Shown piece by piece: positions 50,870 to 59,659 of a stretch of 64,000 nucleotides of DNA (the first letter of the stretch is position 1; each line of letters starts with the position of its first letter). The DNA lies in contig CALJKW010000061.1 of the NCBI GenBank assembly GCA_937980205.1, positions 1 through 64,000 of the forward strand. Reading direction: 5' to 3'. Made by a program: the position numbers and the translations under genes. The notes under the pieces are model-generated. The model had not been told where the DNA came from. It made no database searches and saw only the letters and a list, made by a program, of their open reading frames with translations. This DNA is from an uncultured Myxococcales bacterium. GTDB taxonomy: Bacteria > Myxococcota > Myxococcia > Myxococcales > Myxococcaceae.

Positions 50870-51697
50870 ATGGTGGCGACCATGCACGACGACCCGTTGT
50901 CGGATTTCGAGGCCAGCCCGCGCACGTTCGAGGGCGCGAGCCGAACCGTCTACCAAGCCGGTGCTGGCCCTGCGGTCATCGTGATGGCCGAGATGCCCGG
51001 CATCAGCCCTCACGTCGCCCGGTTCGCGCGTTGGGTGCGCGACGCCGGCTTCACCGTGTACCTGCCGTCGCTGTTTGGCCGCGACGGCGCGTACCCCGAG
51101 GCCGAGGCGGGCCTCGCCGTGCTCAAGCAGGCGTGCGTCAGCGCCGAGTTCCGTGCGCTGGCCGCGAACGTGTCGAGCCCGGTGACCGTGTGGCTGCGCG
51201 CCCTCGCGCGGGTCGCCCATGCCGAGTGCGGCGGCCCTGGAGTCGGCGCCATCGGCATGTGCTTCACCGGCAACTTCGCGCTCTCGATGATGCTCGAGCC
51301 GGCGGTGCTCGCTCCGGTGCTGTGCCAGCCGTCGTTGCCGCTGAACGCTCCGGGCGCGCTGCACAGCTCGCCCGAGGAGCTCACCGCCGTGCGTGAGCGG
51401 CTCGACCGCGAGGACCTGACGGTCCGTGCCTACCGCTTCGACGGTGACCGCTACTGCACGGCCGAGCGCTTCGCGGCGTACGCGGCGGCGCTGGGCCGGC
51501 GCTTCGAGCCCAAGGTGCTGCCGTCGTCCGCCGCGAACCCGAAGCCTCCTCCGTTCTTCGAGAAGGTCATCGGCTGCGCGCACAGCGTCGTCACCGCGCA
51601 CCTCATCGACGCCGAGGGGGAGCCGACCCGCGCGGCGCGCGACGAGATCCTCGCGTTCTTCGGCCAGCGGCTGCACGGAGCGGCGCATGCCCGCTGA
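50870..51697 (+). CDS. Dienelactone hydrolase-family protein
   Basis: The 275-aa enzyme belongs to the alpha/beta-hydrolase DLH family, which opens lactone rings in aromatic degradation. The nucleophile is Cys, in GAIGMCFTGNFAL, as in DLH. VIVMAEMPGISPHVARFARW gives the oxyanion region, DGDRYC the acidic residue candidate, and AHSVVTAHLI the histidine. ATG 50870 has GGGAGG about 12 nt upstream; the in-frame ATG at 50882 is more distant. First gene of a short operon with the GST-cupin ORF, which overlaps it by 11 bp. Confidence 0.85.
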   Translation: MVATMHDDPLSDFEASPRTFEGASRTVYQAGAGPAVIVMAEMPGISPHVARFARWVRDAGFTVYLPSLFGRDGAYPEAEAGLAVLKQACVSAEFRALAANVSSPVTVWLRALARVAHAECGGPGVGAIGMCFTGNFALSMMLEPAVLAPVLCQPSLPLNAPGALHSSPEELTAVRERLDREDLTVRAYRFDGDRYCTAERFAAYAAALGRRFEPKVLPSSAANPKPPPFFEKVIGCAHSVVTAHLIDAEGEPTRAARDEILAFFGQRLHGAAHAR

Positions 51698-52814
51698 CCC
51701 GGTGCTGCGCATCACCGGCCGCAGCAGCTCGCACTTCACGCGCGTGGTGACGATGCTCGCCCACGAGCTGGGCTTGGGCTTCGAGCTCGACGTCGTGCAC
51801 GAGCCGCTGAGCCTCGACGCGCAGGTGTTCGGCGGCAATCCGGCGATGAAGATTCCCGTGCTCCACGTGGGCGGTGAGCAGCTGTTCGGCACCGAGAACA
51901 TCTGCAGGAAGCTGGTGGAGCTCGCGCCGGGAGAGCCGCGCGTCGTGCTCGCCGAGCACGTGCGCTCGGATGTGGTGCGCAACGCCCAGGAGCTCGTGTG
52001 GACCGCCATGAGCGCGCAGGTGCAGCTGCGCATCGGAGTCGCGCTCGCGCGCCTCGACCCAGAGAACGCGTTCTTCGCGAAGGCGCGCGCCGGGCTGTCC
52101 GGCACGCTCGACTGGCTGGAGGCGCACCTGCCGGAGGTCCTCGACGCGCTGCCCGCGCCCCGGGCGGTGAGCCTGCTCGAGCTGACGCTGTTCTGCCTGC
52201 TCGAGCACGTCGCGTTTCTGCCGTCCATTCCCCCCGCGTCGCGTCCGCGGCTGGCGGAGTTCGTCGCGCGGCTCGGCGAGCGCACGTCGGCGCGGCGCAC
52301 GCCGTTTCACTTCGACGCACCACCCAGAAAGAGAAGACCCATGAAGCTCAGCCTGCCCGCGTTGGACCCTTCGACGGTGACTCCGCGCACGGGCTCCAGC
52401 TACCCGGAGGAGTTCCGTTCGCGCGTGCTGCCGCGCGAGAAGCGGGCGCTCGGTGACGCGCTGGGGCTCACGCGCTTCGGCGTGAACCTCACGACGCTGT
52501 TCCCCGGCAGGGAGTCGTCGCTGCGGCACTGCCACTCGCACGAGGACGAGCTGGTGTTCGTGCTGGAGGGCGAAGTGGTGCTGTGCACCGAGAGCGGCGA
52601 GCAACCGCTCAGCGCCGGCATGTGTGCGGGGTTCCCCGGCGGCTCGGGCATCACCCACCACCTGGTCAACCGCAGCGACCGTCCGGCGCGCTACCTCGAG
52701 ATCGGCAACCGCGACGCGGCGGACACCGTGCAGTACGCCGACGTGGACCTCGCCTGCCGGAAGGACTCGATGGGCCGATGGGTGTTCACGCACCGAGACG
52801 GCAGCGCCTACTGA
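51687..52814 (+). CDS. GST-like protein in one open frame with a cupin
   Basis: A single 375-aa frame from ATG 51687 joins two recognisable proteins. Residues about 1-215 are a glutathione S-transferase-like thioredoxin plus helical domain (VLRITGRSSSHFTRVVTMLA, NPAMKIPVLHVGG, LFGTENICRKLVELAP). After FHFDAPPRKRRP the frame runs without a stop into a complete cupin at MKLSLPALDPSTV (ATG 52341), with AAAGAGAAG upstream that could act as its own ribosome site. The cupin has the metal-ligand HCHSHEDELVFVLEGE and the second motif GGSGITHHLVN. Either this is a true fusion, or the GST stop was lost and the cupin is still started internally. Confidence 0.8.
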   Translation: MPADPVLRITGRSSSHFTRVVTMLAHELGLGFELDVVHEPLSLDAQVFGGNPAMKIPVLHVGGEQLFGTENICRKLVELAPGEPRVVLAEHVRSDVVRNAQELVWTAMSAQVQLRIGVALARLDPENAFFAKARAGLSGTLDWLEAHLPEVLDALPAPRAVSLLELTLFCLLEHVAFLPSIPPASRPRLAEFVARLGERTSARRTPFHFDAPPRKRRPMKLSLPALDPSTVTPRTGSSYPEEFRSRVLPREKRALGDALGLTRFGVNLTTLFPGRESSLRHCHSHEDELVFVLEGEVVLCTESGEQPLSAGMCAGFPGGSGITHHLVNRSDRPARYLEIGNRDAADTVQYADVDLACRKDSMGRWVFTHRDGSAY

Positions 52815-52960
52815 CGGCTCGGGCGCTCGTTCGCCGGCAAAGGTCGGCTGCGCGGCGGTGAACATCCGATGACGACCAGAGCGCTTCCCAGCACCTCAGG
52901 TCCTCGCCGCATGGCGACCATGCTCGCATGAACGGCGCGGTCGGTCGCCGCGGGTCGCGC

Positions 52961-53059
52961 TGCCGGGTATTGACCTACGTAGCGCGCCGGACGCGCTGGT
53001 GCCGGGTACCGACCCATGTAGCGCGCCGGACGCGCTGGTGCCGGGTACCGACCCATGTA
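52961..53059. repeat. 39-bp tandem repeat near RAYT2
   Basis: Three copies start at 52961 (diverged), 53000 and 53039, with a period of 39 bp: TGCCGGGTACCGACCCATGT, then AGCGCGCCGGACGCGCTGG. The TGCCGGG core matches the RAYT-linked arrays. It lies downstream of the GST-cupin gene and just after the stop of the convergent hydrolase gene. Confidence 0.8.
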
Positions 53060-53072
53060 GCGGTTTCTTGCA

Positions 53073-53732
53073 TCAAGGCCCCTCGCCCCTACGAGAGGAG
53101 AGGGAGGTCACGAAGTCGAATAGCGCCTTCACGTCTTCCTGGGTTACCTCGTGCACGCCGTTTCGGATGGTGAAACGGGCTTCGGGGAGCAGCTCGGCGA
53201 GCCGCTTCATGCCGGGCAGCTGGTACACGTCGTGCGTGGCGCCGAGCAGCAGCGTCGGCCGCGCGCGCTCGGGCGTGAAGACGGAGCCCGTCACCGGCCC
53301 TGCGTGCATCACGACGTACGCCGCTGCGTCGATCGACGAGTCGGTCGCCAGCAGCGTGACGAAGTAGCCGCCGTTCGAGAAGCCAGCGAGCACCGGTTTT
53401 CCGGTCACGCGAGGCAGTCGCTTCACGACGCGCTCGACATGGGCGAGCTGCGAGCGGTCGTTGGGCCAGCACCAGTGCTCTGTTGCCCATGGGCAGAGGC
53501 CCTGTTCTCCAAGTGGTGCGATGAGCGCGACGCCGCGTTTCTTGGCCTCGGTGCCGAGCAGCTTGAGCTCGCGCACGTTCGACCAATCGGTGGTGCCGGG
53601 CAGCATGCCGTGGAAGTAAATGAGGGTCGCCGTCGCCTTCGGCGGAATGACCACGCACGCGTTTTCGACGGCGTCAAAGCCCCTTGGGCACGCAGCGACG
53701 AGCAGCAACGCGAGCAGCGACACGAGACCCAC
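53073..53732 (-). CDS. Secreted alpha/beta hydrolase (esterase/depolymerase-like)
   Basis: GTG 53732 is taken as start because it begins a lipoprotein signal (VGLVSLLALLLVAAC). The longer frame upstream reads through a GTGCCGGGCAC element. The 219-aa protein has TLIYFHGMLPG with the oxyanion HG, a nucleophile LAGFSNGGYFVTLL (GxSxG), GATHDVYQLPG for the Asp, and NGVHEVTQEDV for the His. It resembles PHB-depolymerase/LpqC-type esterases. Extracytoplasmic, substrate unknown. A decayed copy is at 45766-46310. Confidence 0.8.
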   Translation of the reverse strand: MGLVSLLALLLVAACPRGFDAVENACVVIPPKATATLIYFHGMLPGTTDWSNVRELKLLGTEAKKRGVALIAPLGEQGLCPWATEHWCWPNDRSQLAHVERVVKRLPRVTGKPVLAGFSNGGYFVTLLATDSSIDAAAYVVMHAGPVTGSVFTPERARPTLLLGATHDVYQLPGMKRLAELLPEARFTIRNGVHEVTQEDVKALFDFVTSLSSRRGEGP

Positions 53733-53941
53733 GGTACGACAACGCGATCGCGACGTCGCGGCAGCCGCATCGCAGCGCAGGGTCGGTGCCGGGCACTCCA
53801 CCTGATCGTCGCGCGCATCGTCCTCGTCGCGGCGGCAACCAGATCTCTCCAACGGGACAGGGCTGCGCCACTTCTCATGCATCAAGAGACCACGTCAAAG
53901 CAGCCATCTGCAGCGGCGCGGGTGTTGCTGGCACTTCGAGC

Positions 53942-54616
53942 ATGGGGCGCTTACCGCGAATGCTGTTGGTGGCCGAGCACACGACGAACCACGTCACCTT
54001 TCGCAGTCACAATCACATGATGTTGTTCGACGAGCCTGAAGTCGCGGACCGCTTTCTCGAGCTGATGGCGAGGAACAAGGCGAAGTACGGCATCCTCATC
54101 CACTCCTTCTGCCTGATGGGCACTCACCCCCATGTCGTCGTCACGGCGACGGCGGGCCAGAAGGCGTTCAGCGACTTCTGGAAGGTCGTCAACCACGGCC
54201 TCGCCTGGTTCGTGAACCGCCGCAAGCGACGGCGAGGCCAAGTGGTGATGGACCGGATGCGAAGTCCCACGATCGAGGCCGATGGGCGGCACCTCCTCAC
54301 CGTAATGCGCTACGGAGACCTCAACCCTGTGCGAGCTGGTCTGTGCCGAAGCCCCGGCAAGTGGAAGTACTCGAGCTACCGGCACTACGCATACGGCGAG
54401 CGGCATCCGCTGGTGGACGATGCACCGGACTATCTGGCTCTGGGCTTCTCACCTGCACAGCGCCGAATCGCGTATCGCGGCTTCTTTCAGCAGCAACTTG
54501 CTGTCGCGCTGATGGAGCGTCGGCCCGATCTCGTGGCCGGCCCGTTCATCGGCAGCCTCGATTGGGTGGCCGGCAAGCGGATCGGCGCCGGCCTCATCAC
54601 GCCGCCAGACGGGTAA
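53942..54616 (+). CDS. REP-associated tyrosine transposase (RAYT), copy 2
   Basis: The 224-aa protein starts at ATG 53942 and is a close paralogue of copy 1 (same start context and HUH motif MGTHPHVVV, catalytic Tyr candidate in MRYGDLNPVRAGL). Differences are mainly in the N-terminus (MGRLPRMLLVAEHTTNHVTF) and the last 50 residues. A GTGCCGGGCAC palindrome lies at 53786-53796, and tandem arrays lie on both sides (52961, 54838). The 220 bp after its stop contain no gene I can support. The frame is intact. Confidence 0.9.
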   Translation: MGRLPRMLLVAEHTTNHVTFRSHNHMMLFDEPEVADRFLELMARNKAKYGILIHSFCLMGTHPHVVVTATAGQKAFSDFWKVVNHGLAWFVNRRKRRRGQVVMDRMRSPTIEADGRHLLTVMRYGDLNPVRAGLCRSPGKWKYSSYRHYAYGERHPLVDDAPDYLALGFSPAQRRIAYRGFFQQQLAVALMERRPDLVAGPFIGSLDWVAGKRIGAGLITPPDG

Positions 54617-54837
54617 GAGCACCAATCCCGCACCGCGCAGCGCCCCCTGAGGATGTCCTCGTGGGCCGAGGTGCGACGTTCACGCGCTTCGGACCAACTT
54701 CTCGCGAGGAGATCTCGGTTCTGCCACTACGGCTGCGGCATGCCCCGGTCATGAATGCGAGCGCCGGTACGCTCTGGCCTTCCCTGCGAAGGCGAAGGTA
54801 TGCCTGCCGTCCGCCAACCGAGCTTCTTCTGTTCTTG

Positions 54838-54985
54838 GTGCCCGGAACTTAGGGGCATCCTGGGCACTTTCCTGAGTCTCAGTCCTGCGTCTCAGTGCCC
54901 GGCACTTGGGGCCGTGACTGCCCGGCACTTGAGGCCAGCCTGACTGCCCGGCACTTGAGGCCAGCCTGACTGCCCGGCACTTGAG
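54838..54985. repeat. TGCCCGGCACTTGAGGCC array downstream of RAYT2
   Basis: Copies of TGCCCGGCACTT begin at 54896, 54919, 54945 and 54971; the last three have a 26-bp period with the spacer GAGGCCAGCCTGAC. Degenerate relatives (GTGCCCGGAACTTAGGGGCA at 54838, then GGGCACTTTCCTGAG) extend it upstream. Noncoding. Confidence 0.85.
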
Positions 54986-55035
54986 GCCGCGCATCGCTCG
55001 GCGGTGATGCAGCGGGCTGGGCTATGTAGTGCGCC

Positions 55036-55476
55036 GTGAGCGTTTCATCCGGCGTGCGGTTCCACGAGCAGGTGCACGGCGTCTACTTCGACGATCTCGA
55101 CGCCTTTCAAATCCTCCACAATGCCCGGTACCTGCTCCTCTTCGAGCGGACCATCGGCCACTTCTGGGGCGTCCTCGGCTGGGGCGGCACGCTCGACGTT
55201 CAGAAGAACCCGGACCAGTTCCACCTCGTGCGGGCCAATCACATCGAGTACCACCGCGCCGTGATGGGCGTGAACCGGGTGCGCGTTCGCATCTGGGTTG
55301 AGAAGCTCGGGCGCACCAGCCTCACGTTCGGGTTCGCGGTCATGCCGATGGATGAGGACGTCGACTACGCCACCGGATCCCGCGTCATCGTCCGCGTCGA
55401 CTCCGAGACTCGGCAGCCGGTGCCTTGGACCGACGCGTTCCGCACGCAGATCGCTCCGTGGGTGAAGAAGCAGTGA
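55036..55476 (+). CDS. YbgC/FadM-type acyl-CoA thioesterase
   Basis: The 146-aa hotdog-fold enzyme starts at GTG 55036. The catalytic segment YFDDLDAFQILHNARYLLLF matches the conserved DxDxxGxVxHxxY of 4-hydroxybenzoyl-CoA/YbgC thioesterases, with a Gln-Ile replacing the usual Gly-Val. IEYHRAVMGVNRVRVRIWVE and SRVIVRVDSET follow the family strands. Its stop overlaps the next start as GTGA (55473-55476), giving a coupled pair. Confidence 0.85.
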   Translation: MSVSSGVRFHEQVHGVYFDDLDAFQILHNARYLLLFERTIGHFWGVLGWGGTLDVQKNPDQFHLVRANHIEYHRAVMGVNRVRVRIWVEKLGRTSLTFGFAVMPMDEDVDYATGSRVIVRVDSETRQPVPWTDAFRTQIAPWVKKQ

Positions 55477-56177
55477 CCCAGCGCGACGTGCTGGTCGTGC
55501 TCCGCGAGGAGCTCGCCCGCGCGAGGACGGTGCTGCTCGAGACTGAGCTCACCGATGCCGACCTTGCTGCTGCCGCGCAGAAGCTCACCGCTTCCGCCGA
55601 CGCCCTCGAGGTGCGGATTCGGGCGCAGTTCGATCAGCTGCTGCTCGACAAGGCGGCCCGGACCTTTCGGGCTGCTGCTGCCGACCTCGATCGGCTGCTC
55701 GAGGTCCGCGTTGGGCAGCGCCGGAAGTCTCCCGAGGTGCAGCGGGTGCTCAAGCGAGTGGTGGTGCACGCTCGTGAGATCAGCAAGCGCAGCACCGGCG
55801 ATGTCGCTGCGGCCATCGACGCGCTGTCTTCCGCGGACGCATGGACCGGCCCGACGCTCGATGCGTTGGTTGGCCTCGTCGACACCTTCGAGCTGCTCGC
55901 CCGGCGCCGCCTCGGAGACGCCGCTCACGACGGACAGATTGCTTCGCTCGTCGATCGCGCCGTGAGTGCGGCGGCCGTCACTTGCCTGCACGCTCTCAAA
56001 GAGCACCCGACCGTCATTCGCGACCGCTTTCAGCTCGACAAGGCGCTGGTCGCTCCCACGATGCAGGTCGAGGAGCGGCTCGCGTCCTGGTTCCGGCTCG
56101 ATGACGACGGCCGCTCTCGGCTGCGCCGGGCTGTCGCGCTCTTCACGAGACGCTTGCTCGACCGCGCCACGCGGTGA
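55473..56177 (+). CDS. Helical protein of unknown function coupled to a thioesterase
   Basis: Start GTG 55473 overlaps the thioesterase stop, giving 234 aa. It is almost entirely helical and charged (LREELARARTVLLETELTDA, then FRAAAADLDRLLEVRVGQR), with coiled-coil-like heptads in the first 120 residues and no cysteine clusters or signal. No family was recognised. Confidence 0.65.
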   Translation: MTQRDVLVVLREELARARTVLLETELTDADLAAAAQKLTASADALEVRIRAQFDQLLLDKAARTFRAAAADLDRLLEVRVGQRRKSPEVQRVLKRVVVHAREISKRSTGDVAAAIDALSSADAWTGPTLDALVGLVDTFELLARRRLGDAAHDGQIASLVDRAVSAAAVTCLHALKEHPTVIRDRFQLDKALVAPTMQVEERLASWFRLDDDGRSRLRRAVALFTRRLLDRATR

Positions 56178-56208
56178 TTTCCGGCCCGCTTCGACTCCGC
56201 CCTTCGGG

Positions 56209-56229
56209 CTCCGCTCAGCGTGAGCGGAG
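56209..56229. terminator. Hairpin between convergent genes, part of a dispersed repeat
   Basis: CTCCGCTCA (56209), GCG, TGAGCGGAG (56221) form a perfect 9-bp stem in the 56-bp gap between two convergent stops. The surrounding CTTCGACTCCGCCCTTCGGG is the same word as in the element at 31357-31468. It probably works as a bidirectional terminator. Confidence 0.65.
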
Positions 56230-56233
56230 GCGG

Positions 56234-56731
56234 CTAGCTCGCCGGGCCGATCTGCCAGCGCGCGTACATCTTCGCGACCACCTCACCCGCCTCATTCGCC
56301 AGCTCGCCGGTCACCTCGACCTCGCGCTTGTCGTTGGTCGGGATGATCTCGCAGTTGCAGGTGCCGGTGATGTTGCCGCGCGCCTTCTTCAGGTACTCCA
56401 TTTGCAGCCGGTTCGGAATGCCGCGCGTGTTCGGCGGCAGCGACGCCAGCATCGCGACGCCGGTCACCATCTCGCCCAGGTTCATCAGCGCGATCGCGTG
56501 CACGCTGTTCAGGTGATTCCGCAGCCCGCGCCGGTCGCGCATCAGCACGCGCGCATGGCCCGGAGACAGCTCCAGCACCTCGGCCTTGATGGTCCCCGTG
56601 TACGGAGCCATCCGCCCGATCAGCGAGCCCATCAACCGGCCGCCGCCGGGCACGCTCTGCAGCACGCCCCAGAGCGTCGTCAGCTGCGAGGGATCGGCGA
56701 ACTTCGAGAGGAAGTTGGGAAGCTTCGACAT
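56234..56731 (-). CDS. DUF4442/PaaI-type thioesterase-like protein
   Basis: The 165-aa protein has the hotdog-fold DUF4442 pattern: YTGTIKAEVLELSPGHARVL, then RNHLNSVHAIALMNLGEMVT (central helix with the conserved Asn/His pair), and LKKARGNITGTCNC, ending EVVAKMYARWQIG. Function in acyl-CoA hydrolysis is suggested by family. It converges on the helical protein and diverges from the SNF2 helicase (starts 36 bp apart). Confidence 0.8.
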   Translation of the reverse strand: MSKLPNFLSKFADPSQLTTLWGVLQSVPGGGRLMGSLIGRMAPYTGTIKAEVLELSPGHARVLMRDRRGLRNHLNSVHAIALMNLGEMVTGVAMLASLPPNTRGIPNRLQMEYLKKARGNITGTCNCEIIPTNDKREVEVTGELANEAGEVVAKMYARWQIGPAS

Positions 56732-56766
56732 GGTCAGAAGCCCTTACCACGGTTAATTGGCGCCGC

Positions 56767-59637
56767 GTGACCGCTGCACTCCACGACACTGCTTCCCTTC
56801 ATGATGCAATCCGCGAAGAATCGAAGCCCGGCCTCTGGTCGAACGGCGTGAAGCTCGCGCGCGGCGGCGCGGTCGCGATCGAGTCGAGGGCCGCCAACGA
56901 GATCGTCCTCCGCGTCAAGACGCCGCAGCGCCCCGTCGCGTACACCGTCGTCGTCTACCCGCAGGACCTCGCCTGGGAGTGCAACTGCGACGGCCGCATC
57001 GACCCCTGCGAGCACGTCTGCGCCGCCGCCATCGCGCTGCAGACCCAAGGAGAGACCCTCACCACCAGCGAGCAGCGCTGGTCGCACGTCGAGTACCGCT
57101 TCGCGCGCGCTGCCGGCTCCGGCCTCACCCTCACGAGGCACCTCGACGCAGAAGAGATCACCTCCCTCGCCGCCAAGCTCCAGGAGCCCGGCGCCAGGCA
57201 GCGCATCCAGGTCGAGCAGCACGACCTCGCCGTCGACCGCCTGCTCGCGCGCCCGCGCCGCGGTCCGCTGCCTCCGGACCTGCTCGAGTCCGTCCTCGCC
57301 GCGCTCGCGCCCGCACGCCAGGTCTCCCTCGACGGAGTCCCCGTCATCGTCAGCAGCGAGCCGCTGATGCCGCGCGTCGTCGTCGAGGACCAGGGAGAAG
57401 ACGTCAGCGTCACGCTCGCGCTCGAGCCGCACGAGCTCCTCGGCGCGGGAGCCGTCCTCGTCAAAGACACGCTCCAGCGCCTCGGCGAAGCCCCGCAGTC
57501 CCAAGTGAAGACCTACGGCCCCAAGCAGCTCGCCGAGCTCGCCGGCACCGTGCTGCCCGAGCTCTCGCGCCGCTACGCGGTCGAGCTCCGCACCTCCCGC
57601 CTGCCGCGCATCGATCGCAACCTCGAGCCGCGCATCCAGCTCGAGCTGCAGCAGCTCGACGGGGCGCTCAGCGTGCTGCCGACGCTCGTCTACGGAGCCC
57701 CTCCGCACGTGCGCATCGACAACGGCCGGCTCGTCTGGCTGCAGGGCTCGGTGCCGCTGCGCGACGAGAACGCCGAGCAGCGCCTCGTGCACGACCTGCG
57801 CGATCGCCTCGACCTCGTGCCCGGCCGCCGCACCAACATCAGCGGCGCCGAGCTCGCGCGCTGGGGCGACAAGCTCAAGAACTGGCGCGGAGACCTCACC
57901 GGCGACGCCGCCCGCCTCCTCGGCTCCGACGCGAAGTTGACGCCGAAGCTCTCCCTCGACCCGTTCGGGCTCCAGTTCGAGGTCGAGGGCCGAAGCGGCA
58001 ACGAGATCGTCGACGGCGACGCCGTGCTCAAGGCCTGGAGCGAAGGCCTCGGGCTCGTGCCGCTCATGTCCGGCGGGTGGGCTCCGCTGCCGCAGGCGTG
58101 GCTCGAGAAGCACGGGCAGCGTGTGCTCGATCTCCTCGAGGCGCGCGACCCGGACGGGACGATCCCGCGCGCGGCGCTCCCGCAGCTCGGAGAGCTGGCG
58201 CAGCAGCTCGAGCTGCCTCCGCCGCCGGCGCTCGAAGGCCTCGAGCCGCTGCTGCAGAAGTTCGAGAGCATCCCCGAGGCTCCGCTGCCGGCAGACCTCA
58301 CCGCGACGCTGCGCCCGTACCAGCGCCAGGGCGTGAGCTGGCTCTCGTTCTTGCGCGACGCGCAGCTCGGCGCGGTGCTCGCCGACGACATGGGCCTCGG
58401 CAAGACGCTGCAGGCGATCTGCGCGCTCAAGGGCAAGACGCTCGTCGTCGCTCCGACCAGCGTGCTGCCGAACTGGCTCGCGGAGCTGAAGCGCTTCCGC
58501 CCGCAGCTCAAGGCCGCCGCGTACCACGGGCCGTCGCGCAAACTCGACGAGCAAGCCGACGTCACCGTCACCACGTACGCGCTGCTCCGCCTCGACCAGG
58601 CCGAGCTCGAGAAGCGCGAGTGGGACACGCTCGTGCTCGACGAGGCGCAGGCGATCAAGAACCCCGACAGCCAGGTCGCGCGCGCGGCCTACGCGCTGAA
58701 GGCGAAGTTCCGCGTCGCGCTGTCCGGCACTCCGATCGAGAACCGCCTCGAAGAGCTGTGGAGCGTGATGCACTTCACCAACCGCGGCCTGCTCGGAGGC
58801 CGCCGCGCCTTCGACGAGCGCTGGGCCCGCGCCGTCGCGGACGGTCGCCCCGGAGCCGCCGCTGCCCTCAGAGCCCGCATCAAGCCGTTCGTGCTGCGCC
58901 GCTTGAAGAAGGACGTGGCGCCCGAGCTGCCTCCGCGCAGCGAAGCGGTGCTCGGCGTCGAGCTCGATCAGCGCGAGCGCGACGTCTACCAGACCGTCTA
59001 CGCGGCCACGCGCAACGACGTCGTCGGCCTGCTCGAGAAGGGCGGCAGCGTGCTCAAGGCGCTCGAGGCGCTGCTGCGCCTGCGCCAGGCCGCGTGCCAC
59101 CCCGCGCTGCTGCCCGGCCAGCAGGCGAAGTCGTCTTCCAAGGTGAAGGCGCTGCTCGACGCGCTGTCGACCGCGGCCGCCGACGGCCACAAGGCGCTCG
59201 TCTTCTCGCAGTGGACCTCGCTGCTCGACCTCATCGAGCCGGAGCTCAAAGAGAGCAACATCGCGTTCGAGCGGCTCGACGGCTCGACCGCCGACCGCGC
59301 CGGAGTCACGCAGCGCTTCGAGTCCGAAGACGGGCCGCCGGTGATGCTCATCTCGCTCAAAGCGGGCGGCACGGGCCTCAACCTCACCGCCGCGGATCAC
59401 GTCTTCCTCGTCGACCCGTGGTGGAACCCGGCGGTGGAGGCTCAGGCCGCCGACCGCGCGCACCGCATCGGCCAGACGCGGCCGGTGATGGTCTACCGCC
59501 TCGTCGCGCAGGGCACCGTCGAGGAGAAGATTCTGCAGCTGCAGGAGAAGAAGCGTGCGCTCTTCGAGGCCGCGCTCGGTGACGCCGCCGCTGCTACCGC
59601 GCTGACACGCGAGGACCTGCTCGGCCTCTTCGCCTGA
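56767..59637 (+). CDS. SWIM zinc-finger SNF2-family helicase
   Basis: The 956-aa protein has an N-terminal SWIM finger (CxCx6CxH: Cys 72 and 74, Cys 81, His 83 in ECNCDGRIDPCEHVC), a long middle region, and a C-terminal SNF2 ATPase. Helicase motifs are I LADDMGLGKTLQA, Ia/Ib VVAPTSVLPNW, II LVLDEAQAIKN (DEAQ), III ALSGTPIENRLEELW, V LKAGGTGLNLTAAD and VI AADRAHRIGQTRPV. Such bacterial Snf2/RapA-like proteins remodel nucleoprotein or RNA polymerase. No methylase or nuclease gene is adjacent, so a defence role is unsupported. The ATG at 56767 follows the divergent gap. Confidence 0.93.
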   Translation: MTAALHDTASLHDAIREESKPGLWSNGVKLARGGAVAIESRAANEIVLRVKTPQRPVAYTVVVYPQDLAWECNCDGRIDPCEHVCAAAIALQTQGETLTTSEQRWSHVEYRFARAAGSGLTLTRHLDAEEITSLAAKLQEPGARQRIQVEQHDLAVDRLLARPRRGPLPPDLLESVLAALAPARQVSLDGVPVIVSSEPLMPRVVVEDQGEDVSVTLALEPHELLGAGAVLVKDTLQRLGEAPQSQVKTYGPKQLAELAGTVLPELSRRYAVELRTSRLPRIDRNLEPRIQLELQQLDGALSVLPTLVYGAPPHVRIDNGRLVWLQGSVPLRDENAEQRLVHDLRDRLDLVPGRRTNISGAELARWGDKLKNWRGDLTGDAARLLGSDAKLTPKLSLDPFGLQFEVEGRSGNEIVDGDAVLKAWSEGLGLVPLMSGGWAPLPQAWLEKHGQRVLDLLEARDPDGTIPRAALPQLGELAQQLELPPPPALEGLEPLLQKFESIPEAPLPADLTATLRPYQRQGVSWLSFLRDAQLGAVLADDMGLGKTLQAICALKGKTLVVAPTSVLPNWLAELKRFRPQLKAAAYHGPSRKLDEQADVTVTTYALLRLDQAELEKREWDTLVLDEAQAIKNPDSQVARAAYALKAKFRVALSGTPIENRLEELWSVMHFTNRGLLGGRRAFDERWARAVADGRPGAAAALRARIKPFVLRRLKKDVAPELPPRSEAVLGVELDQRERDVYQTVYAATRNDVVGLLEKGGSVLKALEALLRLRQAACHPALLPGQQAKSSSKVKALLDALSTAAADGHKALVFSQWTSLLDLIEPELKESNIAFERLDGSTADRAGVTQRFESEDGPPVMLISLKAGGTGLNLTAADHVFLVDPWWNPAVEAQAADRAHRIGQTRPVMVYRLVAQGTVEEKILQLQEKKRALFEAALGDAAAATALTREDLLGLFA

Positions 59638-59659
59638 GCAGCCCGTTATTGAACACGCC

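Noticed and set aside
49793..52300. An 835-aa extended GlxA protein
   Set aside because: The frame upstream of ATG 50836 is antisense to the dienelactone hydrolase and GST genes and has no domain.
48552..54616. IS200/IS605 insertion sequences
   Set aside because: The transposases have the RAYT C-terminal block, no TnpB or subterminal IS605-type ends were found, and the two copies share only the gene, not the surrounding sequence.
56767..59637. DISARM-type or other SNF2 defence system
   Set aside because: The SNF2 helicase has no methyltransferase, phospholipase or DUF1998 neighbour.
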